Virus record (IMG/VR): IMGVR_UViG_3300036861_000690
Coordinates: 1-34,772 of that record
Reading direction: 5' to 3' (one strand)
Origin: a virus
DNA length: 34,772 nucleotides
Shown here: in pieces, positions 6,867 to 12,227 of the stretch
Layout of the letters: every line of letters begins with the position of its first letter
Position numbering within the stretch: the stretch's first letter is position 1
Position numbers and translations under genes: made by a program
Notes under the pieces: model-generated
Databases searched by the model: none
What the model saw: only the letters and a program-made list of their open reading frames with translations
Told to the model about the DNA's origin: nothing

Positions 6867-6896
6867 GGTGACGGATGCTAAGTCACACTACGTGAC
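6846..6896. repeat. Operator-like GTCAC/GTGAC inverted repeats
   Basis: Three inverted repeats lie between two divergent HTH genes. Two are identical 14-mers (TGTCACGGTGACGG at 6846-6859 and 6861-6874, period 15), each holding GTCAC-G-GTGAC. The third is GTCAC-ACTAC-GTGAC at 6882-6896, with a wider 5-bp spacer, and occupies the spacer of a minus-strand promoter. This is the expected layout of phage operators that toggle between lysogeny and lytic growth. Which HTH protein binds which site is not shown by the sequence. Confidence 0.65.
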
Positions 6897-6904
6897 ACTG
6901 TCAA
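6875..6904 (-). promoter_or_regulatory. Sigma70-type promoter of the leftward early operon
   Basis: On the minus strand a perfect -35 TTGACA (6904-6899) is followed after 18 bp by TAGCAT (6880-6875; four of six matches to TATAAT). The spacer contains the GTCAC-ACTAC-GTGAC inverted repeat, so a bound repressor would block RNA polymerase. The expected transcript start is near 6868, almost on the GTG of the first gene. No equally convincing promoter was found for the rightward genes. Confidence 0.5.
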
Positions 6905-6916
6905 GCACAAAATGTG

Positions 6917-7246
6917 ATGCCCCGAAACTGCCCGTACGATCAGGCTTTACGCTACGTCTCCGAGTCGACGCTGCGTCGAATCGCCGTCGCCTCGCGTGGG
7001 AAGAGCCAGCCGTGGCGCAACTGGCCCAAGCGCGGTGTTCCCTGGGAGATTGTGGCGCGGGGGCTCATCGAGCGGCTGGCGACGAGTGATCGCGATGCGG
7101 AATTGGACAAGGCGATCGCCCTGCTCCGCGAGATCCGCCAGTCGCAGAACGGCAATCACTGGCTCGGGATTATGGTCAATCTCGACGCTATCGCTGCCCG
7201 GACCAGTTCACAGGCGCCCCGCCGGCGCCTAAAAAGGGGGTCGTAG
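6917..7246 (+). CDS. CI-like DNA-binding protein, candidate prophage repressor
   Basis: 109 aa from the ATG at 6917 (a GTG at 6914 is also in frame). The N-terminal segment YVSESTLRRIAVASRGKSQP followed by WRNWPKRGVPWEIVARGLIE resembles phage CI/YdaS-type HTH domains, in which the recognition helix runs into W-x-x-R-G-V/I-P. There is no S24 peptidase domain, so no RecA-dependent self-cleavage is expected. The C-terminus has a helical stretch (DRDAELDKAIALLREIRQSQ) and a basic end. First plus-strand gene facing the XRE-like gene across the operator repeats. It ends at TAG just after an A5G5 run (7231-7240) that could allow slippage. Confidence 0.6.
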   Translation: MPRNCPYDQALRYVSESTLRRIAVASRGKSQPWRNWPKRGVPWEIVARGLIERLATSDRDAELDKAIALLREIRQSQNGNHWLGIMVNLDAIAARTSSQAPRRRLKRGS

Positions 7247-7257
7247 AAGTAGGGCAT

Positions 7258-7416
7258 TTGCCCTATGACGAGCGCTGCCTAGCCCGGCGTGATAGACTCC
7301 GCCCCGCCTCGCAGACGCGGCGGCGGGAGGACATTGCAGAGGTTATCGTGATGATTGAGCGCTGGGTCAGCGCGGAGCGGGCGCGGTTGGTGCGCGAGAT
7401 GAAAAGGAGAACGTGA
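7258..7416 (+). CDS. Small basic protein or -1-frame extension of the repressor-like gene
   Basis: A 52-codon frame from a TTG at 7258 (GTAGGG 4-9 nt before) encodes a strongly Arg-rich product (RDRLRPASQTRRREDIAEVI then VMIERWVSAERARLVREMK). Its TGA overlaps the lipoprotein ATG. The same frame stays open back through the A5G5 run at 7231-7240 and lies in the -1 frame of the upstream repressor-like gene, so a slippage product would fuse the two. Real coding status is uncertain. The overlap and a helical C-terminus favour it. Confidence 0.4.
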   Translation: MPYDERCLARRDRLRPASQTRRREDIAEVIVMIERWVSAERARLVREMKRRT

Positions 7417-7763
7417 TGAAGGTGATGATGCTGGCGGTGCTCGTGCTCGGGCTGGCGGGGTGCGGGACATATCACTGGACATCGCTGGGCACGCGCGACG
7501 GCCGCCCCGTGCTGGATCTCGCCGAATTCACCAAGGATCATCGGACGTGTGCCCGTGAAGCGGCGGTGTCCGTGGGCACCACGCCGCCCGGGCACGGGAT
7601 CATCCAGCAGACCTTCTTTCGGGCGTGCATGACGCGGCTCGGATGGCGGCGCGCGCTGCCGCCAGGCGCGATCATTCCCGCCGGCTGGTTCCGCGGCGTT
7701 GAGGATGATGATATCGTCGTGAGTCTCGACGCGATTCCGGCGCAGCCGAACGCGGCGAGATAG
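7416..7763 (+). CDS. Prophage-encoded lipoprotein (115 aa)
   Basis: The ATG at 7416 follows AAAAGGAG at a good distance and overlaps the upstream TGA. The N-terminus MKVMMLAVLVLGLAGCGTYH is a textbook type-II signal peptide with lipobox L-A-G-C (lipidated Cys16). The mature part (about 100 aa) has Cys in DHRTCAREA and FFRACMTRLGW, which could pair as a disulphide in the periplasm. The C-M-x-x-x-G-W ending resembles small envelope lipoproteins. Expressed from the lysogeny side of the switch, it is a candidate conversion or superinfection-exclusion gene (inference). It could also be a passive cargo gene. Confidence 0.75.
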   Translation: MKVMMLAVLVLGLAGCGTYHWTSLGTRDGRPVLDLAEFTKDHRTCAREAAVSVGTTPPGHGIIQQTFFRACMTRLGWRRALPPGAIIPAGWFRGVEDDDIVVSLDAIPAQPNAAR

Positions 7764-7796
7764 GAACAGTCTGACGGGAATGGGAAGGGGCCCACT

Positions 7797-8099
7797 ATGG
7801 AGCTTCTGATCATCGTCGCCGTGTGGTTCTGGCTCATGGGGTCGATCCTCGTCGGCTGCGTTGCCAGTGAACAGCACCGCGGTGGCGTCCTCTGGTCCTT
7901 GCTCTCATTCTTTGCTGTGGGTCCGTTGCTGGCGCTAATCGCACTCGCGGCCCTTGAGACTCCGAGTTCCGAGGACGACGAACGGGGCGGCTGCCCTTAC
8001 TGCGCGGAAGACATCAAGCCCGAGGCGATCCTCTGTCCCCATTGCCGGAGCGATCTTTCCAAACCGTCGGCGGCCGATCGCTTGGTGACCCGGAACTAA
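7797..8099 (+). CDS. Two-span membrane protein with C-terminal zinc ribbon (100 aa)
   Basis: Seen: two hydrophobic spans (about 2-22 LLIIVAVWFWLMGSILVGCV, and about 34-53 LLSFFAVGPLLALIALAALE), an acidic linker (SSEDDERGG), then CPYCAEDIKPEAILCPHCRS, a complete four-Cys zinc ribbon. This arrangement is common in small bacterial membrane proteins of unknown function. GGGAAGGGG lies about 7 nt before the ATG at 7797. Last gene of the plus-strand group, read with the lipoprotein. It ends 68 bp from the convergent lysis operon. Function unknown; a role in the lysogen's envelope is possible. Confidence 0.7.
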   Translation: MELLIIVAVWFWLMGSILVGCVASEQHRGGVLWSLLSFFAVGPLLALIALAALETPSSEDDERGGCPYCAEDIKPEAILCPHCRSDLSKPSAADRLVTRN

Positions 8100-8167
8100 T
8101 CGCGCCTCCCGCGCGTCGTTCGACCAGGGCCTCGGCGTCCTGGGCGGGCCGGTTCTCGGCCACCGGT

Positions 8168-8776
8168 CTACGGCCCCCCGATCGCGCGCAGCCGGTTGCT
8201 CAACTTATCGGCCCAGCCATCGAGCAGGACCTCGCGCGTCTCGGCGCAGCCCCGGTACTCGCGCATGTAGCGGTGCAGCAGCTTGGCCTGCTCGAACGGG
8301 ATGATGACGATCGCCGCGCCCTCGTCGTCCCTGGAGAGTGCCCCCTCGACGAGGGGAAGTTCCGGGCAATCGGGCAGGATCGGGCGGGAAGGTACGTCGA
8401 CGCGGACGCCCGGCGGCGCCGCGATCGGCGTGGCGCACGCGATCAATCCTGCGGCGATCGCCACCAGGACCCAGCAGAAACGAAATCGATCCGGCTTCGA
8501 CGGGCCAGCGCCGGCGTCGGCTTTGCGCTTGATCGTGGCGACCTTGTCGCGGGTCGCCTGGTCGATCTCGGCATCCTTGCTGCGGGAGTCGTCGAGCTTT
8601 CGCTGGGTCTCCTGCTGGGCCTGGTAGGTCGCCTTGAAGTGGCGGTCCCGCTCTTCGGCGGCCCCGCGGCGTTTGATGCCGAAATAGGCGGCGGCGAGGG
8701 CCACGATGATGGCCACCGCCCCGATGATGTACTTCAGGAACGGCGCGAGGAGCGGGAGGAGCAGCTCAAGCCCCAT
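8168..8776 (-). CDS. Spanin-like lysis protein combining an N-terminal anchor, coiled coil and internal lipobox
   Basis: 202 aa. Seen: an N-terminal membrane span (about 14-33, LKYIIGAVAIIVALAAAYFG), a basic then charged coiled-coil region (about 35-87, KATYQAQQETQRKLDDSRSK), then an internal signal-peptide-like span ending L-I-A-C (FCWVLVAIAAGLIACATP; Cys114) and a Pro-rich stretch (PPGVRVDVPSRPILP) like the periplasmic part of Rz1 o-spanins. The C-terminus has two more Cys. Lambda Rz/Rz1 are separate proteins that disrupt the outer membrane at lysis. Here both hallmarks are in one frame. No credible separate start was found for the lipoprotein half. Last gene of the lysis operon. Alternative: an unrelated two-span membrane protein. 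Confidence 0.5.
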   Translation of the reverse strand: MGLELLLPLLAPFLKYIIGAVAIIVALAAAYFGIKRRGAAEERDRHFKATYQAQQETQRKLDDSRSKDAEIDQATRDKVATIKRKADAGAGPSKPDRFRFCWVLVAIAAGLIACATPIAAPPGVRVDVPSRPILPDCPELPLVEGALSRDDEGAAIVIIPFEQAKLLHRYMREYRGCAETREVLLDGWADKLSNRLRAIGGP

Positions 8777-9026
8777 TGGGAGCCTTCCCGTTCCCGTTGA
8801 CCTTGCACTTCTCGGTGTACTCGCGCTGCCCGAGGTAGGCGAGCCAGATCCCGACGGCGATCCCGTACTCCGCGGCGGACTTGGTCGCCGTTAACACGTG
8901 CAGCGACCCGATCGTGACGTCGAGGCCACCGGCCAGGAACCAGCCCGTCAGCCCGATCGTTGCCGGCACCGCCAGCGTGTGGCTCCAGCTCGGATTGCCG
9001 CGGCTGTCGCGGAGGAGCAGGTTCAT
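8766..9026 (-). CDS. Holin-like membrane protein (86 aa)
   Basis: The ATG at 9026 is preceded by GGGGAGGAACGG and overlaps the previous stop (ATGA). The product starts MNLLLRDSRGNPSWSHTLAV, then has two hydrophobic spans (about 20-38 and about 52-68) and a charged polar tail (REYTEKCKVNGNGK). Small size, two spans, charged tail and position in the lysis block fit a class II holin or a holin-associated protein. It overlaps the spanin-like gene by 11 bp. Which of the membrane proteins here is the actual holin cannot be told. Confidence 0.55.
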   Translation of the reverse strand: MNLLLRDSRGNPSWSHTLAVPATIGLTGWFLAGGLDVTIGSLHVLTATKSAAEYGIAVGIWLAYLGQREYTEKCKVNGNGKAPNGA

Positions 9027-9127
9027 CCGTTCCTCCCCTTCTCCTTGCACTTGGTGCAGACGTCTGCGCGGTGGTCCGGGAACGCCCGAGCGGGCTTCCG
9101 GTTGCCGCATGCTGAGCAGCGGCGCAT
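9023..9127 (-). CDS. Mini zinc-finger protein (34 aa)
   Basis: The ATG at 9127, with GAGGA 4 nt before it, starts MRRCSACGNRKPARAFPDHR and continues ADVCTKCKEKGRNG, a compact CxxC-17-CxxC zinc finger making up the entire protein. This fold is a common free-standing finger in phage genomes. Its TGA overlaps the holin-like ATG. The longer open frame upstream lies over the next gene and is not favoured. The start sequence ATGCGCCGCTG recurs at 9340. Confidence 0.65.
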   Translation of the reverse strand: MRRCSACGNRKPARAFPDHRADVCTKCKEKGRNG

Positions 9128-9134
9128 CAGTTCC

Positions 9135-9323
9135 TCATATCGCCGGCCAGAGCTCGTCGCTCCGCGCAGTCTCCGGGAGCCGGCGCGGCACCACGCCGCG
9201 ATGGATGAGATCGCAGAGGACTCGATTGGCCGACGCCCAGTCGTCGCCATAGGTGCAGTGATGGTACGGACAGAGCTGGTCATCGCCCACGAGTTGAAGA
9301 CCGCAGGACGCGCACAGGCTCAT
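9135..9323 (-). CDS. Small zinc-binding protein (62 aa)
   Basis: The N-terminus MSLCASCGLQLVGDDQLCPY then HHCTYG has CxxC followed by C-x-x-H-H-C, a plausible zinc site. The rest is helical (DDWASANRVLCDLIHRGVVP). The DDW-x-x-x-NR-x-x-CD-x-x-H-R-G-V pattern recurs in my experience of phage/prophage small proteins, but no function is known. The start at 9323 has only a weak ribosome site. A 6-codon frame (MRRCQP) ends on its ATG and may deliver ribosomes by coupling. Confidence 0.6.
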   Translation of the reverse strand: MSLCASCGLQLVGDDQLCPYHHCTYGDDWASANRVLCDLIHRGVVPRRLPETARSDELWPAI

Positions 9324-9339
9324 GGCTGGCAGCGGCGCA

Positions 9340-9423
9340 TCAGTTGCGCGCCTGCCGCGCCATGTCCAGCGCGATGAGCGCCCAGATGTACGAGAGGCGG
9401 AACGTGACGAAGTTGGTGGCCAT
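9340..9423 (-). CDS. Very small hydrophobic protein (27 aa)
   Basis: ATG at 9423, overlapping the endolysin TGA (TGATG), encodes MATNFVTFRLSYIWALIALD followed by MARQARN: a short amphipathic/hydrophobic helix with a basic end. It could be a tiny membrane peptide of the lysis cassette or only a coupling ORF. Its own TGA overlaps a 6-codon frame (MRRCQP, 9340-9320) leading to the next gene. Too short for a firm call. Confidence 0.4.
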   Translation of the reverse strand: MATNFVTFRLSYIWALIALDMARQARN

Positions 9424-9818
9424 CAGGTTCTCGCCCGCTTCGGGTAGTAATCCCACGCGACCTCTGGGGGATGCTCCGGCCGCTCCGAGATCCCGACGTG
9501 GAGGAAGTCGGCCCCGATCCCGACGCGCTTGAAGCCGGCCAGGCGTGCGGCGTTGAGCATCTGGTACCGCTGCCGACTGCTGACGCAGGCCAGGTCGGCC
9601 CCGTCGCCATAGAGGTGCTCGCTCTTGGGATCGCCGTGCTCCTGCTCGTTGTACCAACGGCAGCGCGGGCCGCTCGTCACCGCCATCGGCTGGCCGTAGA
9701 GGTGCCGCATCACGTTGAGCATCTCGATGAGGGCGGGGTTCGGCGTCGGCGCGTCGCACACCTCGCGCCCGCAGGAGCACCGGAACAGCCTGGGGTCAGC
9801 CTTGGGGGTGAAGTACAT
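9423..9818 (-). CDS. Endolysin, M15-family zinc peptidase
   Basis: 131 aa. It is expected to cut peptide cross-links of peptidoglycan (L-Ala-D-Glu or D-Ala-type peptidase) at lysis. Seen: TSGPRCRWYN, then SEHLYGDGADL (His68, Asp75) and GADFLHVGI (His107), matching the H-x6-D...H zinc-ligand pattern of Peptidase_M15 phage endolysins. The length fits the single-domain form, with no cell-wall-binding module. An extra Cys trio near the N-terminus (Cys14, 16, 21) is unusual. The ATG at 9818 overlaps the preceding stop (TGATG) and has GGAG 8 nt before. Surrounded by holin-like and spanin-like genes. No signal peptide, so export depends on a holin. Confidence 0.85.
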   Translation of the reverse strand: MYFTPKADPRLFRCSCGREVCDAPTPNPALIEMLNVMRHLYGQPMAVTSGPRCRWYNEQEHGDPKSEHLYGDGADLACVSSRQRYQMLNAARLAGFKRVGIGADFLHVGISERPEHPPEVAWDYYPKRART

Positions 9819-10066
9819 CAGCCCGGCTCCCCGTCCTGCAAGATCCACCACGCCGCCGCCATTGCGGAGATCCCCGAGCCGATGGCCCACCCGAAGGCCA
9901 GCGAGCCGAGCAGGCTGACCGGCGCCGTGACGCCGACCGAGTTGGCCAGCATGAACGAGAAGCCGGGCACGATGCTGGTCATGCCGAGGGTGAAGAGGCT
10001 CATCGCCGCCAGGCGCCGGCGCCAGGGCTTGGAGATCTCAGGCCGGCGGATGAGCGACTGCTTCAT
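9818..10066 (-). CDS. Two-span membrane protein, putative holin (82 aa)
   Basis: Starts at the ATG at 10066 with AAAGGGGG 6-10 nt before and an ATGA overlap. Basic N-terminus (MKQSLIRRPEISKPWRRRLA), two hydrophobic spans (about 21-41 MSLFTLGMTSIVPGFSFMLA and about 49-75 including LGSLAFGWAIGSGISAMAAA) and a short acidic tail. It directly precedes the endolysin, the usual holin position. Holin families are diverse, so this rests on size, topology and context. Confidence 0.55.
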   Translation of the reverse strand: MKQSLIRRPEISKPWRRRLAAMSLFTLGMTSIVPGFSFMLANSVGVTAPVSLLGSLAFGWAIGSGISAMAAAWWILQDGEPG

Positions 10067-10323
10067 TGCTGACCCCCTTTCAGCCACACCATGAGCGCTC
10101 CCCACAGGCCGGCCAGGACCGCCAGCCCGCCCGTGATCCAGGCGCGCCACTTCTCCAGGGAGTTGATCCGCCGGGAGTGGGTGTCCAGGCGCGCGCCGAC
10201 ATTCACCTTGAGATCCCGGAAGGCCTCCCGCATTTCCTCCCGGAAGTCGGTGAAGGTGGCCTGCAGCCCCTCGACCTTGGCTTTCAACTCCCCCAGCTCG
10301 CGCTCGTGGCCGTCCATGGTCAT
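10063..10323 (-). CDS. XhlA-like haemolysin/holin-associated protein (86 aa)
   Basis: Seen: a long charged coiled coil (HERELGELKAKVEGLQATFT then REEMREAFRDLKVNVGARLD), HSRRINSLEKWRAW, and one C-terminal membrane span (GGLAVLAGLWGALMVWLKGG). This is the layout of XhlA and similar proteins that act with holins in lysis. Candidate starts are GTG 10326, ATG 10323 and ATG 10317. None has a strong Shine-Dalgarno, so the start is uncertain. First gene of the lysis cassette. Confidence 0.6.
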   Translation of the reverse strand: MTMDGHERELGELKAKVEGLQATFTDFREEMREAFRDLKVNVGARLDTHSRRINSLEKWRAWITGGLAVLAGLWGALMVWLKGGQQ

Positions 10324-10345
10324 CACGCCGTCATGACGCCCTTAC

Positions 10346-10726
10346 TCACGGCACCTTCGCCAGATTGACCACCGTGAACTGCACCTCGTGCTTGCCCGCT
10401 TTGAGGCCAGCCGCCCAGGTCCATTCCACGAGCGCCACGTGGATCTCGCTGCCCTGGGTCGGGTCGATGAGGACGTTGTCCGCTGGCAGCAGCGTGAGCG
10501 TCAGCTTGCCGGCCGCGTCCACGGCCCCGCGCCCGGTGTTCAGGATGTTCGCCGCAGTCACCCCGTTGACGATCGTGAGCGCGGCGTCTAACGCGTAGAG
10601 CGTGAGCACAAGCGTGGCCAGGCTGGCCGCCGGCAGGGCCGCGCCGGACTCGTCCGTGATCGTCGCCGTGATCCGGTAGGTCGATTTCTCGACCGCCGAC
10701 TCGCTGAGCGCCGTGCGGATCGTCAT
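10346..10726 (-). CDS. Putative tail/fibre accessory protein with Ig-like beta fold (126 aa)
   Basis: A beta-rich protein (STYRITATITDESGAALPAA, LATLVLTLYALDAALTIVNG, AGKLTLTLLPADNVLIDP, KHEVQFTVVNLAKVP). The T-D-E-S-G-A-A-L...LVLTLYA pattern resembles small Ig-like/BppU-like phage proteins that decorate tails or baseplates. No signal peptide or membrane span. The ATG at 10726 overlaps the preceding stop (TGATG). It lies between tail accessory and lysis genes, as such proteins often do. Exact role unknown. Confidence 0.55.
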   Translation of the reverse strand: MTIRTALSESAVEKSTYRITATITDESGAALPAASLATLVLTLYALDAALTIVNGVTAANILNTGRGAVDAAGKLTLTLLPADNVLIDPTQGSEIHVALVEWTWAAGLKAGKHEVQFTVVNLAKVP

Positions 10727-10935
10727 CAGCTGGTCCCTACCCCGGTCAGGGTCGGCGCGCTCCCGACGACGCTCCCGCTCGGGATGGCCATGGCGGCCGG
10801 CACCAGCGGGGATGGTTGTCCGAGGACCAGGAGGATACCGGCCAGGGCGAGGACCTGCGGCGGGGCCGCTGCCGGCGGGGTCCCCCCGGACATGCCGACG
10901 GTCCCGTCCGTCGCGATCGCGCCGAGGTCGGCCAC
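10726..10935 (-). CDS. Small Pro/Ala/Gly-rich tail-associated protein (69 aa)
   Basis: GTG start at 10935 with GGAGG 8 nt before. The product has a low-complexity Pro/Ala segment, a hydrophobic segment (QVLALAGILLVLGQPSPLVP) and ends IPSGSVVGSAPTLTG. No catalytic or metal motif. Placed between fibre-like and Ig-like tail proteins with overlap on the left, so a minor structural role is inferred. Function not recognised. Confidence 0.5.
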   Translation of the reverse strand: MADLGAIATDGTVGMSGGTPPAAAPPQVLALAGILLVLGQPSPLVPAAMAIPSGSVVGSAPTLTGVGTS

Positions 10936-10936
10936 G

Positions 10937-11092
10937 TCAGTTCCCTCCGCGGATGCGCCAGCCGAGGCCCGACTCCAGCTCGACCGACGTCAGGGCCGCG
11001 GCCTGGTCCCCGGCCACCGCGACCTCGACGACGACGTCACCATCGCCGACGCCGCGCTCCTCGACCTGGCGCTTGAAGTCGCCCCACGTCAT
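10937..11092 (-). CDS. Small hypothetical protein (51 aa)
   Basis: The ATG at 11092 overlaps the fibre-like gene's stop (TGATG), and the frame ends 2 bp before the next GTG. The product (MTWGDFKRQVEERGVGDGDV, then a beta pair VVEVAVAGDQ and SVELESGLGWRIRGGN) looks like a tiny folded alpha/beta protein, close in style to small proteins of the form W-x-D-F-K-x-x-V-E...G-V-x-D-x-D found near phage tail genes. Overlaps on both sides support coding. Confidence 0.6.
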   Translation of the reverse strand: MTWGDFKRQVEERGVGDGDVVVEVAVAGDQAAALTSVELESGLGWRIRGGN

Positions 11093-12075
11093 CAGTTCGT
11101 CTCCCACGTATCGGACGTCTCGACGACGTAGATGCCGTCCGCCGTCATCGCCGGCTTGAGGATCATGAAGGTCTTGCCGGCCAAGGTCCCGGCTCCGCTG
11201 AAGGTGTCCTGGTCATTGACGGGCGCGCTGGCGATGTGCAGCCACTGCCACAACCCGCGAAGGCGTCCCCGCACCGTGCCTTGGAGGCCCGTGTCCTCGT
11301 GCACCCAGAGCTGCGAGAGGAGGACGTTCCCATCCGTCGGGTTCGGGTACAGCATGTTGCCCTCGAGCCGGGTCGTCGACCCCTTCACGCCGTCGCCGTG
11401 CTTGCCGATGGTGCTGGTGGCGCCGACAATGTCGCCCTCGTACGATCTGGGAGTGTAGTGCCCAGCAACCAGCGTCGTCAGCGCCGCAAGGACGCTCAGG
11501 TTGTCGACCGACTCGTCCGCCTGACTGGCGTCACCCGCCGAGCGGCCGATGATGATGGCCCGGTACGGATCGGTCGCGCCCTTCAGCGAGAAGAAGTCCC
11601 CGAAGCTGAACCCGGACCATCCCATCGTCCCCAGCGGTTTCGTCCAGAGGTGGAACGTCCGCTGGTCGGCGACCATGATCCAGTCCCGGGCCGTGGCGTC
11701 AGCCGACTTGGACTTCCGGACGATGATGCCGGCCGCAAGCAGTCCGGTCGTGGGGAACGGCCCCGTCACGCCGGTGACTGCCGTTCCCGTGTTGGCCTGC
11801 GTCGCAATCTCGTTGCCGCGCAGCCGGGCCTCGCGCGCGCCGGCCGTCGCTGCCTGCGCGTTGTCATCGACGTTCAGGTAGACACCGGATCCGACCGCCG
11901 CGGAGTTGCGGTAGACGGCCAGATTCGTCCCGCTGAACGGCTTCGTCCAGCCGGCGGCCGGCTTCGCCCCGTAGCCGTTGACCAGGACCGCGTCGAGTAG
12001 AGCAATGAGCGCGCCGACGGTACCGGATAGCACTGGGGCCGACGCGTCGGAATGCTTGTAGACCGTGACCGCCAT
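11092..12075 (-). CDS. Virion-associated protein, probable tail or baseplate component (327 aa)
   Basis: Starts MAVTVYKHSDASAPVLSGTV, then a glycine-rich mixed beta protein with WTKPFSGTNLAVYR, GSGVYLNVDDNA, RDWIMVADQRTFHLWTKPLG and a C-terminal beta region ending near VVETSDTWETN. This order is typical of a conserved phage structural family placed near fibres. The precise position in the virion is not known. GGAGGG lies about 8 nt before the ATG. A terminator-like hairpin (12123-12170) lies just upstream, so the gene may need its own promoter or read-through. No clear promoter was found in the 47 bp before it. Confidence 0.65.
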   Translation of the reverse strand: MAVTVYKHSDASAPVLSGTVGALIALLDAVLVNGYGAKPAAGWTKPFSGTNLAVYRNSAAVGSGVYLNVDDNAQAATAGAREARLRGNEIATQANTGTAVTGVTGPFPTTGLLAAGIIVRKSKSADATARDWIMVADQRTFHLWTKPLGTMGWSGFSFGDFFSLKGATDPYRAIIIGRSAGDASQADESVDNLSVLAALTTLVAGHYTPRSYEGDIVGATSTIGKHGDGVKGSTTRLEGNMLYPNPTDGNVLLSQLWVHEDTGLQGTVRGRLRGLWQWLHIASAPVNDQDTFSGAGTLAGKTFMILKPAMTADGIYVVETSDTWETN

Positions 12076-12122
12076 CTCATCGCCCTCCCGGCCTGCTGTC
12101 AGGCATCAACTCGCCGCCCAAA

Positions 12123-12170
12123 AGAAAAGGGCCGGCATCGTTCGTCGCGACGATGACGACCCTTCTCTTC
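12123..12170. terminator. Terminator-like hairpin inside the late region
   Basis: The 152-bp gap between the GNAT gene and the 327-aa gene holds a long inverted repeat: AAGAAAAGGG (12123-12132) opposite CCCTTCTCTT (12161-12170) with one mismatch, a 4x4 internal loop, and CATCGT opposite ACGATG with an 8-nt loop. On the minus strand the 3' arm is T-rich (CCCTTTTCTTTT), as in an intrinsic terminator for the structural operon. It would separate the head-tail genes from the fibre/lysis genes, or attenuate read-through. No other feature is seen in the gap. Confidence 0.5.
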
Positions 12171-12227
12171 GGCTTCCGCCCCCATCGCTGGCCAGCGACG
12201 GGTGGGCGTATCGTGAATGATTATGCG

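Noticed and set aside
8100-8167. Convergent terminator between the plus-strand genes and the lysis operon
   Set aside because: Only a short CCGGT/ACCGG pairing is seen, with no T-tract on either strand; not enough to call.
11236-12000. Long plus-strand open frame within the tail/fibre region
   Set aside because: It is the antisense of the 327-aa gene, Arg/Pro/Gly-rich with no recognisable motif. Long antisense frames are expected at this base composition. The same applies to the other plus-strand frames between 161-5400 and 8168-34772.
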